DNA of 35,502 bases from Phoronis australis (lineage: Eukaryota; Phoronida; Phoronidae). The stretch spans positions 76,625 to 112,126 of the forward strand of contig NMRA01000235.1 of the NCBI GenBank assembly GCA_002633005.1. The letters are read 5' to 3'. The position numbers and the translations under genes were made by a program. This document shows positions 16,940-27,155 of the stretch, one piece after another; position 1 is the first letter of the stretch; each line of letters opens with the position of its first letter. Below the pieces are notes generated by a model, which saw only the letters and a list, made by a program, of their open reading frames with translations, had not been told where the DNA came from and made no database searches.

Positions 16940-18635
16940 AGATGGTAACTTACTTAGAGACGTGGTAGATTGTTTGCAGACGTTTCGACCTTGTCCGCCA
17001 GGTCTTTATCGATGAATGAAGTATTTCCCGCCTTTCGCTGGTTAAGAATGCTGGAATGCACGGGAGGTAAGTGGAGTCCTCGGTCCCGGTTCAAGAGGGA
17101 GCGCTGGCTGCTGATGTTTATGGAATATTTGAGCTTGCGAGCATACCAGTTTTGTTCTTTGGCTAGGATACTGGGTGACGCAAGAGAGATGGAATGCCCA
17201 GTCTCCAAAATGTGTTCCCCCACAGCTGTTGGTATGTCCAGTTTCTGATGTTCTTTGAATCTGGTGAGGAACGGTCCCTTGGTTTCTCCAATGTGGGTGT
17301 GGTTAGGATCCTGGTCACACTTCAGCTGGTATATGACCCCACATTGTTTAGCCATCGGGGTTGGGTCTTTAAGTCTGACTAGTAAAGAACGGAGGGTGTT
17401 GGTAGGTTTCATGTAAGAAGAAATTCCGTGGGTTCTGTAAGTATGTTGTAGGCGTTCAGACATTATGTATGGGATGGCAACGGAGGGACCATCGAGTTTG
17501 TCAGTAGGTTTACGACTAGGGGGTCTCAGTGTAAACATTCATTCCTGGTATCCATTGACTAGCAAAGCATCTTCAACATGGTCAACCTCTTCGACATAGT
17601 CTCGGTAGTCCGTGATGTACCGTTCCGCTCTATCCAGAAGGGTACGGGCGACAGAATGTTTGTGCTTTAAGGGGTGGTTGGATGAAAACTGGAGGTATTG
17701 GTCCATATCTGTTGGTTTCCTGTAGATCGATGACTTTGATGGAGCCATTGCCAGCTACGTGTACACGTAGGTCCAAGAAAGGTAAGATTCTGTTGGTTTC
17801 TGTCTCCATGGTGAATTGAATGCAGTTGTCAATACTGTTGATGTGATCAGTGAAGGTGGGGATGACACTTTCCGGGAGCATGACAAAAGTGTCGTCAACG
17901 TATCTGAGCCAGATGGGTAGGGATCTGAGTGCTGACGCCAAGGCTGTCTGTTCAAACTTCTCCATGTACATATATATGTCGGTTATGATGGGAGACACAT
18001 GAGATCCCATAGCAGCTCCATGGCATTGCTGGTAGAATCTGTTGTTGCACAGAAAATATGTAGCATTAAGGCAAAAACCCAATAGCTGGTGAATTTGCTC
18101 AACAGACAGTTCAGTGCGTAGACTAAGAGTGGGGTCATCAGACAGTCTCCCGTGTACAATAGTGAGGGCCTTATCTACAGGGACACTAGTGAATAGAGCA
18201 CTGACATCATATGACACTAACTTGTGTCCTACAAGAACTACCAGGTTCTTGACATTGTAGACAAAGTCGGAACTATTACGTACACTACGTGTATGTATGG
18301 TGTTACCGTGGAGAGGCTTGAGGACACCGGCCGAATACTTCGCTGAGTTGTAGATAATATTACCACAACAATAGGTTTCAGAGGTACGTTGTCTTTGTGT
18401 ATCTTGGGGTGCCGTATAGGTGTTTCCTCCGAGTCAGGGTACAATTGCGAATACAGTTTATCACTTATAGATTTGTTCTTCTTCCAGTCCCTGAGTATAT
18501 TGACTAATCGCTGGAGATAGTTGTTTAAAGGGTCCTTATTTAAGGGGAAATCCCTCATTCATCGATAAAGACCTGGCGGACCAGGTAGAAACGTATGCAA
18601 ACAACCTACCGCGTCTCTAAGTAAGTGACCATCTT
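16940..18635 (-). mobile_element. Penelope-like retroelement remnant, 5' truncated, with inverted tail copy
   Basis: The minus strand encodes a reverse transcriptase of Penelope type fused to a GIY-YIG endonuclease. The body ends at the stop near 16954. An 80-bp end segment (16940-17019), coding for the last residues FIDKDLADKVETSANNLPRL, is repeated in inverted orientation at 18555-18635 with about nine-tenths identity, directly abutting the truncated 5' end of the RT. The N-terminal part of a full element is missing. Frameshifts and a stop show that the copy is dead. Confidence 0.85.
16954..18558 (-). pseudogene. Penelope-type reverse transcriptase + GIY-YIG endonuclease, broken
   Basis: Reading down the minus strand: KNKSISDKLYSQLYP and PKIHKDNVPLKPIV (18558-18370), a frame change near 18350, then NSAKYSAGVLKPLHGNTIH and SYDVSALFTSVPVDKAL (RT motif A, about 18216). 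Next come GAAMGSHVSPI (motif B) and WLRYVDDTFVML (motif C with catalytic YVDD, about 17905). A second frame change falls near 17735 before KSSIYRKPTDMDQYLQ. An in-frame stop (17539-17541) precedes FTLRPPSRKPTDKL. The GIY-YIG endonuclease follows as CGVIYQLKC, HIGET and RFKEHQ (about 17340-17240), then GEHILETGHSI. These features, in this order, are those of Penelope-like elements. At least two frameshifts and one stop disable it. Confidence 0.88.
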
Positions 18636-20576
18636 ATACTACAATGCCTCTAGAGACCAATGACGAACCTATTCTATAGCTGCTAATTGTCAGAAAAATC
18701 ATCTCTCAATCAGTCCACTTTCGTAGATACATAAACATGTAAATAAGAAACCAACAATCAAATCCATGAGTAATGCGCTTACCTTGATTTAATGACTTAA
18801 TTCCTTTTTGATCCCCTGTTAGTGACTTTAAACAACAAATCTTGTACCGAAGTCAAAAAACAATTGGATTGCGAGTGAATTTTTTGGGAAGTGTCCAAAT
18901 TTCATCAATGTTTTTGATACCTATTTTAGATAGGCAAAAAGCGTGGAGTTTACAATTTGGGGCTCGGATTGCAGTTTTTCCATATTCAAGCTTTTACTAA
19001 ATTCAGTGAATTTTCATCACTTCTTAAAAGCTTTTAATTGCCAAAAATCACCTATTAACCTTTTGGTTTTTGTATATACATAAACATGTAAATCAGAAAC
19101 CAACGAATTTGTTAATCAAAAGGGATGTTATGAGCAATTTCCGCGGCCATGCTCGCAGATTTTTGATGGGTAACCGGGAGAGATGGGAGATGGGGTATTC
19201 ATAGTAAGGTGTATTTTTGCTCTTTCCGAGGTACCTATAACGGTTCACGAGCTCAACTTGACCAGAAAAAAACGCTGAAATACTTGTTTAATTTGTTCAT
19301 TATTGCGAGTATTTGGGTACCCTCGTTCGACATGTACACGGTCACCCCAATGGTAGCCTCGACAGCAGTGTTTTTCACAATTATGTGGGATTTCCTTACA
19401 AACAGCAAATAGTATCCATCTTCAAAAGAGATACTATTCTTGTGATACTACAGGAAACAGTAACATTATTTTATAACTAAAAATCGGAAATAGCCGTTTT
19501 GTGTAATTAACAAACAGCGATCTTCACGTTCTTTAACATTCCTGACTCACTTTCGATGGCGGTTAATCCTATTGCATTTTTTCACATTTTTGGTTGTTTG
19601 GGTCGAATGTTTGATACTGCTATGCCGTGCACAAATGTTTTATGTTTTTTGATGAATTTCGAATCATTACTTCCCTCGTGAATACTTGGCAGTGTCGGAT
19701 TTACATGTATAGAGGGACAAAGGGACATTTCTCCGAACTGCTCCAACGAGAGAGGTTCCCGTCTGAAATGGGACACCTTAATTATGGAAAGCTAAACATC
19801 ATTAAGTTTGGAAAAGAGTGACAGTTCATTCCACCGTCGTGTGGTCAGACGAAGTCATAGTGACCTTCTTCAACATGAAAGTTGGTTGCACGATTTCACA
19901 AAAAAACAGAAAAATAGACATAATCGAGTCCAACATTGGGTCTACTCTCCGTGAGTTTACCCTTAAAAATTTGTCAATAGAAATATAAAAACTGCGGCCA
20001 CTTGAATGTCCTCAATGGCCTCCTTCAGACATGGGGCCCCTTTATGTGAAAATATCTATATTTTCAAAATCAAGAAATGTGCAGCAAATAATGATATATG
20101 TCAGGTCATCAATTTTTCTCAAGTGATATACATTTCGAGAAAAAAGGTGACAGTTGTCTCTGTTATCCCTTGCCAGAGAGGGGCCTCTGGAAAAATATGG
20201 TTTTGCAGTTGCAAAAATGACTTACTGCAAGAATCTAGAAAATTAATACGCTCTATAAAAGCTTTTGTTGACAATTTTTGTCGATTTTTCGAATGTGCGT
20301 GAACCATTACGTGCACCTTTCTAAGTGCATTTAGACGATCTATGCTGCGAAAACGGAGACCCCAATAACAATGTCCTGGCAGAGTCCTCAAAAGGTAAAC
20401 CATGCACTGATACAGAGTTGTTAAATGTTCTTTTGAGTTTTCTCTCTTATCTGCATTTAGCAGTCTTTCTTTTCTCGACTGTTCCCACCCCACGCGTATG
20501 TCGGTTGCCACGTTTTAACCTTGACGCCTGGATTTTTTTNCCTACGGCCCTGTAATATATGTTTTTCGACAAGTTT
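18636..20576. other. Intergenic stretch with diverged direct repeats
   Basis: ACATAAACATGTAAAT followed by AGAAACCAAC occurs at about 18729 and again at 19078, about 350 bp apart, with related text upstream of each. The block 18840-18995 resembles 16720-16905. From 19110 to 20560 nothing is recognised; the minus-strand open frame 20119-20511 has no identifiable product. The only undetermined base (N) is at 20540, beside a poly-T run. Confidence 0.5.
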
Positions 20577-20745
20577 ATGGCGTCACCTGACACCCTATTT
20601 ATAGTAGGCCTCAATGCACCAAACAAAGGTAGTTTAAATCAATATCCAACTACCATCTAGCCAATGGCTTTACTTAGCGTGTCGCGGCTGTTTCAGAAAA
20701 TACAATTGATAAAACTGACTAAAAAAACATTCCATTGTTAATACG
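20577..20745. repeat. Dispersed repeat (GTCACCTGACACCCT), copy 2
   Basis: Same family and orientation as 15528-15690. It shares GGCGTCACCTGACACCCT, ACCAAACAAAGG, CTACCATCTAGCC and ACATTCCATTGTTAATACG. This copy is longer in the middle by an insertion. Confidence 0.6.
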
Positions 20746-21863
20746 CCTCGTTTTGAGACGAGGTCATCACTACAGACACTCGGCAAACTCAGTTTGAACC
20801 CGACTCCGGCTGTCGTTGACTTCGGTCTTCGATAGCGGCTTAGGTAAGTGGACCTTTTCATGTAAAATTTCCGTCACTAAAGACGTTTTGGATACTTCTC
20901 ATAAATCCCGTGTAAGTGGGAGCTCCACACACACTATTACGCAAGTCTCTTTTGGATATTTTTCCAGATCACGTAGGAATTGTGTTGCTTATATAAAATG
21001 TATAACGAAAGTGAAACGGAGTTGGGAACCAATAATTGGTAATTTACTAAGAGTCGACAGTATTAATCAATTAATAAGGCAAGTTTAATCATGAACTATG
21101 CTACGTTTATGGGGTAATGAGATTGATTTGTTCGTTCTTTATTGTGGGAATACGGCTTTCAAATTTATGATGGAGAGATCTCGCAGTGTATATTTATCGA
21201 TCTTGCTACTTTAACGTCTCATCGTTCATCATAACAAGCAATAAGACAGGTTCAGTAGATAGTGTGTGGATTTTAAGCCTTGAGATGATTTCGTCGTGTG
21301 GGACTGAGGGTAGAGCTAACATTTCCCTTGAAAGAGTGGCCATGTTTAATCCCCACCTAGAAGATTGAGCAAGCGAGTTAGGTTCAAACAACGCTTACTA
21401 CTAAAAGCAGCTTACGTAATATGACGTGGTGGTATTGTCAAATCAATGATTATTTCGATTTATTAAATTAAACTTGTTACATGAATTTATGTACGATTTT
21501 GTTCGTTTCTATTTTTATAGTCACCCTTGGGGTTTATTTTACATTACCCTTTTCTATTTACATCCACCACGTACTACTTTTGCATTCATACACCTCAAAA
21601 CTTGTTATCTGATTGGTCAGTTATTTCTCTTTTGTTCAGTGTAGCGTCACTCCAGCTAATTCAGCCATTTATCTTTCCAAGAGCTGGGTACAGTTTAATA
21701 ACGCTAGAAACTTGCTAGAAAACAATATCTCCTGAGATTCCGCGAAATGTTGCAGTGTATTTTCAATGAGAACACATAATTTTGGCTACATTTTTGGGCA
21801 TGAGAGAGCTACGTGTAAATGTTTAGAACTCTACCTTGATGTGATTTTTAGACATAGTTTTTC
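20746..21863. other. Intergenic stretch
   Basis: AT-rich sequence with no recognisable gene, RNA or repeat. Short open frames at 20816-21088, 21186-21368 and 21527-21718 match nothing that I know. Confidence 0.5.
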
Positions 21864-21929
21864 CATGGGCGTCGCAGCACTGAAGTGGGGGGCTACAGCC
21901 CCCCAGCCCCCTATGGTGCGCCGCCCATG
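21864..21929. repeat. 66-bp hairpin repeat (CATGGGC ends)
   Basis: The unit starts CATGGGCGTCGCAGCACTG and ends GTGCGCCGCCCATG; a G run and a C run in the middle complete a long hairpin. Its reverse complement matches the repeats at 22618-23277 (interrupted) and 23282-23351, including CGCACCATAGGG, GGGCTATAGC-like and CAGTGCTGCG blocks. Confidence 0.7.
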
Positions 21930-22617
21930 TTTTCTCCTAAATTCTCATGTTATCGCCATTCGGTCACTTAATTGTTCTTGAAATTTCATTGCGCTCTACA
22001 TACTTGCGTATCAACGTCTCGTTCTCTTTCCTCGCTCCTCTTCAAATACATGTATCGATTTAATTCGAGGTAAATTAACTTTGTAACCCGTTGTTCGTAT
22101 CTCCCGGCTCATGCCTTACTCCTCGACAGTTCGTATATTCGGCCACAACTTGTCGGATGGTACCTGTGTCCAATGCCCAAAGTCCATCCAGTCAGCCACA
22201 CTCCTCCTCAAAAACCGGGGTTCCACAGACGACCTCGGTTTCGGCGCCGACCTCGATTCCACCTCTGTCGGCCTCCGTCTTCGCACCCCTGACCTCGTCA
22301 GCTTTACCCGTTTTTAATGATGTCTCGAAAAACGAAGCAATTCAAAGTCGTGATCTATTTTTTCAATTGACAAACTTGAAATATTTCAGGGAGATGCTTT
22401 CGGTTTTCACAATTTTTCACGCCTAGTTCAAAGCCTTTTGAGTAGCCGCCATTATTGAAACGACTACAGATTCCAACAAGAACGCTCTCGACCTGCATAG
22501 AGTGGTTTGTGCTGTTCATTGGACCGGTAAGTAACGAAGCCCTTATTGAGGGCGTTTTCATATTCTTTTGTAAAACTTTTGCTGTGTTCGGTGTAAATTT
22601 AGAAGTCAGCAGGCCTA
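21930..22617. other. Intergenic stretch
   Basis: A C-rich, serine/proline-coding-like segment lies at 22110-22320, open in two frames. It has no recognisable domain, no convincing splice context and no conserved protein that I know. The rest is featureless. Confidence 0.5.
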
Positions 22618-23277
22618 CATGGGCAGCGCACCATACTCGCTGGTTCCCTACGTGCCGCTAGGTGGGGCGGTAGCCGCGTCAGCACGCAGGTGTCTTAATT
22701 TTCCTCGGGAATTTTTTTTACACCGGCGTTTCTGATTGGCCAGTCGAATTCTCAACAGACAGCGCTTTACGCAAACAAAGTGGCATTGACTGATAGACTA
22801 AAGTGTAAATGTGGTCTGTTGTACAGACAAATCGGTGCTTAAAATTTATGTTCTGGAAATGTGTAGCCTAGGAATTGTGATTGCGCCTTTTCGGAATGCA
22901 TCGTTCTACTGTCGATGACTTTTGTTTACTGTACCGGTACTGTCCTGTATTCATACAGTATGAATAACACACCGGTTAAATCGGCCAGATATAAAGTAGG
23001 CCCACACGCCGTATGTGCTTCAAGAAGGCGGCTATTAAACATCAGTACAGAAACGAAATAGTTGCTGCGACGCCACTTGCATAACAAGGCTAAAAATCGT
23101 TCACAGTCTGCCATTTTTTCACGGTGTTGTAAAGCTAACCAATGACTGCTAAAGCGCGTGCCATTGTGATACCTGCGTGCTGGCTGGCTGGGCTAAGCAC
23201 GCAGGGAACCAGCGAGCGCACCATAGGGAGCTGGGGGCTATAGCTTCCCACGTTTTTCAGCGCTGCGGCCGCTCATG
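22618..23277. repeat. Hairpin repeat split by a nested MITE
   Basis: The left part 22618-22635 (CATGGGCAGCGCACCATA) and right part 23217-23277 (CGCACCATAGGGAGCTGG to CGCTGCGGCCGCTCATG) together form one copy of the repeat seen at 21864-21929. The MITE at 22636-23216 sits between them and has duplicated CGCACCATA. This gives a relative age: hairpin repeat first, MITE later. Confidence 0.8.
22636..23216 (+). mobile_element. Mutator-like MITE, copy 3 (nested)
   Basis: This 581-bp element has the same orientation as 827-1389. The ends are CTCGCTGGTTCCCTACGTGC and GCACGCAGGGAACCAGCGAG. The 9-bp target duplication CGCACCATA (22627-22635 and 23217-23225) is perfect. The interior aligns along its length with copy 1, for example GAATTCTCAACAG-CAGCGC and GTCTGTTGTACAGACAAATC. 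No coding capacity. Confidence 0.9.
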
Positions 23278-23281
23278 ATCT

Positions 23282-23351
23282 ATGAGCGGAGCCAACACAG
23301 GGGGAATCGGGGGCTATAGCACATACTTTTTTCAGTGCTGCGCCGCCCATG
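23282..23351. repeat. Hairpin repeat, adjacent copy
   Basis: The unit reads ATGAGCGGAGCCAACACAGG, then GGGGGCTATAGCACATAC, then TTCAGTGCTGCGCCGCCCAT. It is a second unit of the CATGGGC hairpin family, a few bases after the interrupted one and in the same orientation. Confidence 0.65.
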
Positions 23352-23379
23352 CAGTTTGAAATGTCTGTCTGTCGACACG

Positions 23380-23568
23380 TGGTCGAAACTCAATATCCAG
23401 TGGAATAACATCCGAATACTTGACAGTGCGGAAACAGGTTGGACCACGAGAAAGATCAAGGAAGCCCAGTACAAGGCAATGTCTTCAGTCAGCCAAGCAA
23501 ACAACCAAGTGACACCTGGCTCAGTCTACTTAGGGAGGTTTAAGTATAATAAAATTCCGTCTAATTAA
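23380..23568 (+). pseudogene. GIY-YIG retroelement C-terminal fragment
   Basis: The plus strand reads WSKLNIQWNNIRILDSAETG then WTTRKIKEAQYKAMSS before a stop near 23566. The pattern I-W-x-x-x-(R/K)IL-D-x-E-x-x-W-x-x-RKIKEA-x-Y is the tail that follows the GIY-YIG endonuclease in several retroelement families (Penelope-like and some LINE/DIRS types). Only about 60 residues remain, with no RT nearby on this strand, so it is a relic. Confidence 0.55.
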
Positions 23569-23573
23569 ATGGA

Positions 23574-23800
23574 TGACTCCCGTGGTGTAGTGGTTAAGGC
23601 GCTGGACCCGAATTATCTGTAGTTTCAGAAGTCGTGGGTTCAAAAAAATCACACCATGAGTGTACCACATATCCGTCCTCGTTATTCTAAGAATACGGGA
23701 ACATCTGACGGTGGCCAGAGAATAGACCGGCCGAAACGTCGTGACAGTGTAAATAGACAAGAGATTATAATAATAGGAGTTGTAACACGCCACCACCTCT
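23574..23800 (+). mobile_element. tRNA-derived SINE-like element
   Basis: The head has an A-box-like TGGTGTAGTGGTTAAGGCG (23583) and a B-box-like GTGGGTTCAAA (23634) at tRNA spacing, but cannot fold as a proper tRNA: the acceptor and T-arm pairing fail. A body of about 150 bp follows. It includes CTGACGGTGGCC and GGCCGAAACGTCG, and ends in an AATAATA-type tail near 23775-23785. RNA polymerase III promoters of this kind are typical of SINE heads. Confidence 0.65.
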
Positions 23801-23855
23801 AGCGGTTTTAGAAAGAAATTGTTATAATCTTAGCAAGTTTTAAACTGAATTGTGT

Positions 23856-23969
23856 CATAGGCGGATTTAGGGGGGGGGGTTCTATGCGCATCTAGTGGTG
23901 CTTTGCGCAAATGTTTTCAGACAAAATGTTGCCCCCCCCCCCTTGTGATATCCTAGATCCTCCACTGTG
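23856..23969. repeat. Palindromic GGCGGA repeat, copy 2
   Basis: The unit starts CATAGGCGGATTTAGG with a 10-G run and ends with a 10-C run, CCTAGATCCTCCACTGTG. The two ends are complementary, making a hairpin related to 13086-13255. Confidence 0.65.
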
Positions 23970-26900
23970 TGTTATCGCGTTCTACAGGCTCCTCATGATC
24001 ACTTACTTGTGGACTTGAATCCTACACTACATTGAAGGACGTGTATGATGGATTCCGAGGAGTGGAGAACTGAAGGTTTCGGCACAGTTGTTTATACATG
24101 GTAGGTGAGCCAATGTTTGCGCGAGCAAGCGTATTTAAAAACCTAATTCAGTCTCGATGTATTACAAGTTAGGAAAAGATAACACTGAGGACCTGATGAA
24201 TCCATTAGATTCCTCTCAACGAGTGACATACTCAATGTTAACTCCACTTGATATATAGACAACGTGCACGCAAAGCAATTTCAAAATTAAGTTGGCGGTT
24301 GTGGTTGTTGAGTTTATTATTACAAAAAGCCGCCATGAATAGAAAAAGTCCGGCTATGTACACGAATTTGAAAGCTTGTTTCTGCAGAGACTGTGAGAGT
24401 GAACTCAAAGGTGCAAGTTTGATTTCAGTTCAAGCACAACTGAAATGCTTATTAGTAAGAGAATAAGTCCTGTAGTGATTGTTGTGAAACCTGTACAAAG
24501 ATCCATGATGTATTTTGAAATGAACGGAAAGTGCGATAGGGCAGGTTGCCAAAACTTCAGTGAATAATCAGAGTGCCTTGGTATTTAACCGAATCGCCTA
24601 AACAGTTAATTTTATATTTAAAAATATTGTTTGCACGGGAAATTCAATTTTCTTTATACACATGGACTGTATGTGTGCGATTATGTCGTACGAAAACTAA
24701 TTAACCAGGCGAATACTGCAAAGGCCGAAATGCGAACGTGGCTTTATGTATACAAGAATGTCTGACTGAAATTACAAAAAATTAATTGTATCAAATGAGC
24801 TTGCATTGGACACCATGTTATTTTTCGTTAGTGTATTTTGAAACGTCAGGAAATTCCGCTGTACTCGTTGAAATAAGTTGTTCTAATATGGCATTTATCA
24901 TTTTTGTTGTCTTTTTTCACATCTCTTATTTTATCTGTCGACAAAGGTTGATGAAATTTTGGCAAATGTACATCATGCCCCTCCCCAAAGGGTGCAGTGA
25001 AGTCCAAGTCACCCTTGTTCTTGTCTTCTCACGGGTTAAGGAGATGCAACATGACATGTCAAAAATACGTAAATGTTTTTTTTTTATTTTGAATAAAATG
25101 TTTATTAATTTAAAAATATGCATAAAATGGGCTTTCGTGAAAACCCAAAAATATTACCTCGACGAATCATGAAAACCATATCGGTTGATACTTTGTCTCA
25201 TCTTAGTAACAGCATGTAAATTCTGCAAAATTATAGTAGTGTTGAAGGATCGAATATTGAAATAAATGAATGATAAACCACAGTGACTGTTGGGCAATTC
25301 CATTTGTGACGGACGTACATATACAATCAGGGAACATTTTGATCAACTGTGGAAAAAATGTATGTTTATCCTAGGAAAATGATTAATACATTAATTGATA
25401 GGTCTCATTGATAGCTTTCAAAGCAACTTTTCCCTACCTTTTAATCTGACTGAGAAAATTGCCTTTAAAAGGGGTGTGATGGACGTACGCAGAGAATTTG
25501 AATTTTCAAAAAAAAAATTTTAACGTTAATTTTCTGTGAGTTGCATAAAGTTAAATGTTTTTGTTTTGCATGATGATTTAGTGGAATGTTTGTTTAAAGT
25601 ACAACACGGTAATTTTTTGATATCTTCTAAGAAATTTTTGTCAGACAACTCGATATAAGTAGAGATAGTGTGATAGAAGTATGTGACGGACGTACGATCT
25701 GAATTTCTAGTATAAATTGTTTGTTGTGACTAAAATATCAATTCAGAATGATTCATACTTTTGCAGTATTCAAACTATTATTTATCTTTTGCTAATAATT
25801 CAATGTTTTTAATTAAAATGTACAGATTGACCTTTTGCACGAATCCATCACAGGTAGGCCTATGCTAGGAATATACTCCAGGATTTTAACTTTTCAATAC
25901 ATTTGAATAAAGATATCAAACAACCCCCTAAAATCTTCACTTCCCTTTGCAGACAGTAAGTAATATAGATAGGAATGAGAGTCATGATCATTTTGTATTT
26001 GACAGCTATTATTTATCAGGGAAACATGTTTCTATGCGTTAAATAGAATACTAATTCAAAACCAATAAGTAAATGTGACTGTCAAAATATAAAATGTGAA
26101 ATAAAGTTTTAAAAAATCACAAACCACTGTCATGGAAACGCATTTTATTTAATTGCTTTTTAACATAGAACTCGTCCTAAGCCTGTACAAAATTATTCCC
26201 TGGACCATGCAATTGGTGGTTCTGATGCATGCCCATGTAAGTAATACTATGGTGATGTTTTAAAAGTATTAGTAATAGGTCTTCAGTATCCTCTTAAAAC
26301 AACGTGTGAAGCATGATTTAGTTGACAGCATCGACTTTCGGTATTCATATTTCGATTCAAATCACCTGTGCTGTCTTCCAGTGTGAAAACAAGACATTTT
26401 AAATTAAATTAATTGCATTTAGGATTTTAATTCAGGAATATGTAGAACTAATTTATAAGATGCTGGTTTCTATTTAGTGTTTAGCATGATTAGGTTTTCA
26501 TCCAGCTCTTTAACTCATACCTTCTTTCCAAATTTAAAGAGAGGCTTTAAATAATGTCACATCACAATACGCGCAAGTACAATTAAGAAGTTCTTGATCC
26601 ACAATGGCTTTTTTTCGAGTTTCAGAGAAATTATTGCGACAGATATTTATTCTTCTCCTAGTTGCATCTGTTCTTCCCGTGGTCTCCAAGAATTTCCTCT
26701 ATCGTTTCTAAACGCCGGTTTAATCTCCTCAAAGCTCAGCAGAAAAAACTTAGTCTAATTTTTTTTAAAAATTGAGGGATCAAAAATATGTAAGATGAGA
26801 CAATGTAATTATTTGCTATGAAATCATTTCATACAAGCTACCCACTGACCCAATACACTGAAAAACGCAAAAAGAGTGACTACAGTCAGTGAGGGTGTGG

Positions 26901-27155
26901 CAAAAATGCCCAATAAAGGCGGTGACAGGTTTTTACCGGTTAAATACGCCCAGTATAGGTTTTTTCAACACAAAACACAGAGCAGCAAGTCAGAGCACAC
27001 TCTCCCTTTGCCATGGCGTTGGTCGCCAGTAAGCAGTTAGTAATACCATTTAAAGAAGTTTCCCTGAACATTTTCATTTAATTTTCTTGGGCTAACACGC
27101 TATATTTCTGCTCCATAGGGTGTTATCATTGGGACAAACAATTTAAAGGTTATCA
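23970..27155. other. AT-rich spacer upstream of the LRR-ROC-COR gene
   Basis: This 3.2-kb stretch has no coding region that I recognise. Three GTGAYGGACGTAC motifs occur at about 25307, 25478 and 25683. The last 150 bases hold a good-context ATG at 27013 (GCCATGGCG) followed by GTAAGC at 27029, possibly an untranslated or leader exon, but no splice from it keeps the downstream frame open. The promoter of the gene is presumably in or upstream of this stretch; no clear TATA box is seen. Confidence 0.5.

Noticed and set aside
20119-20511. 130-codon minus-strand open frame
   Set aside because: No recognised motif, no conserved family, and no start or splice context. Length alone is not convincing in AT-rich spacer.
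22091-22426. Ser/Pro-rich open frame that could be a mucin-like exon
   Set aside because: The region is open in two frames, has low complexity, and lacks a supporting neighbour exon.
23574-23650. A functional tRNA gene
   Set aside because: A- and B-box-like words are present, but the acceptor and T stems do not pair and B-box flanks are A-rich. A SINE head fits better.
27013-27028. First coding exon MALVA upstream of the LRR gene
   Set aside because: The ATG context and GTAAGC donor are good, but joining to acceptors at 27119 or 27176 gives early stops, so it cannot encode the N terminus as drawn.
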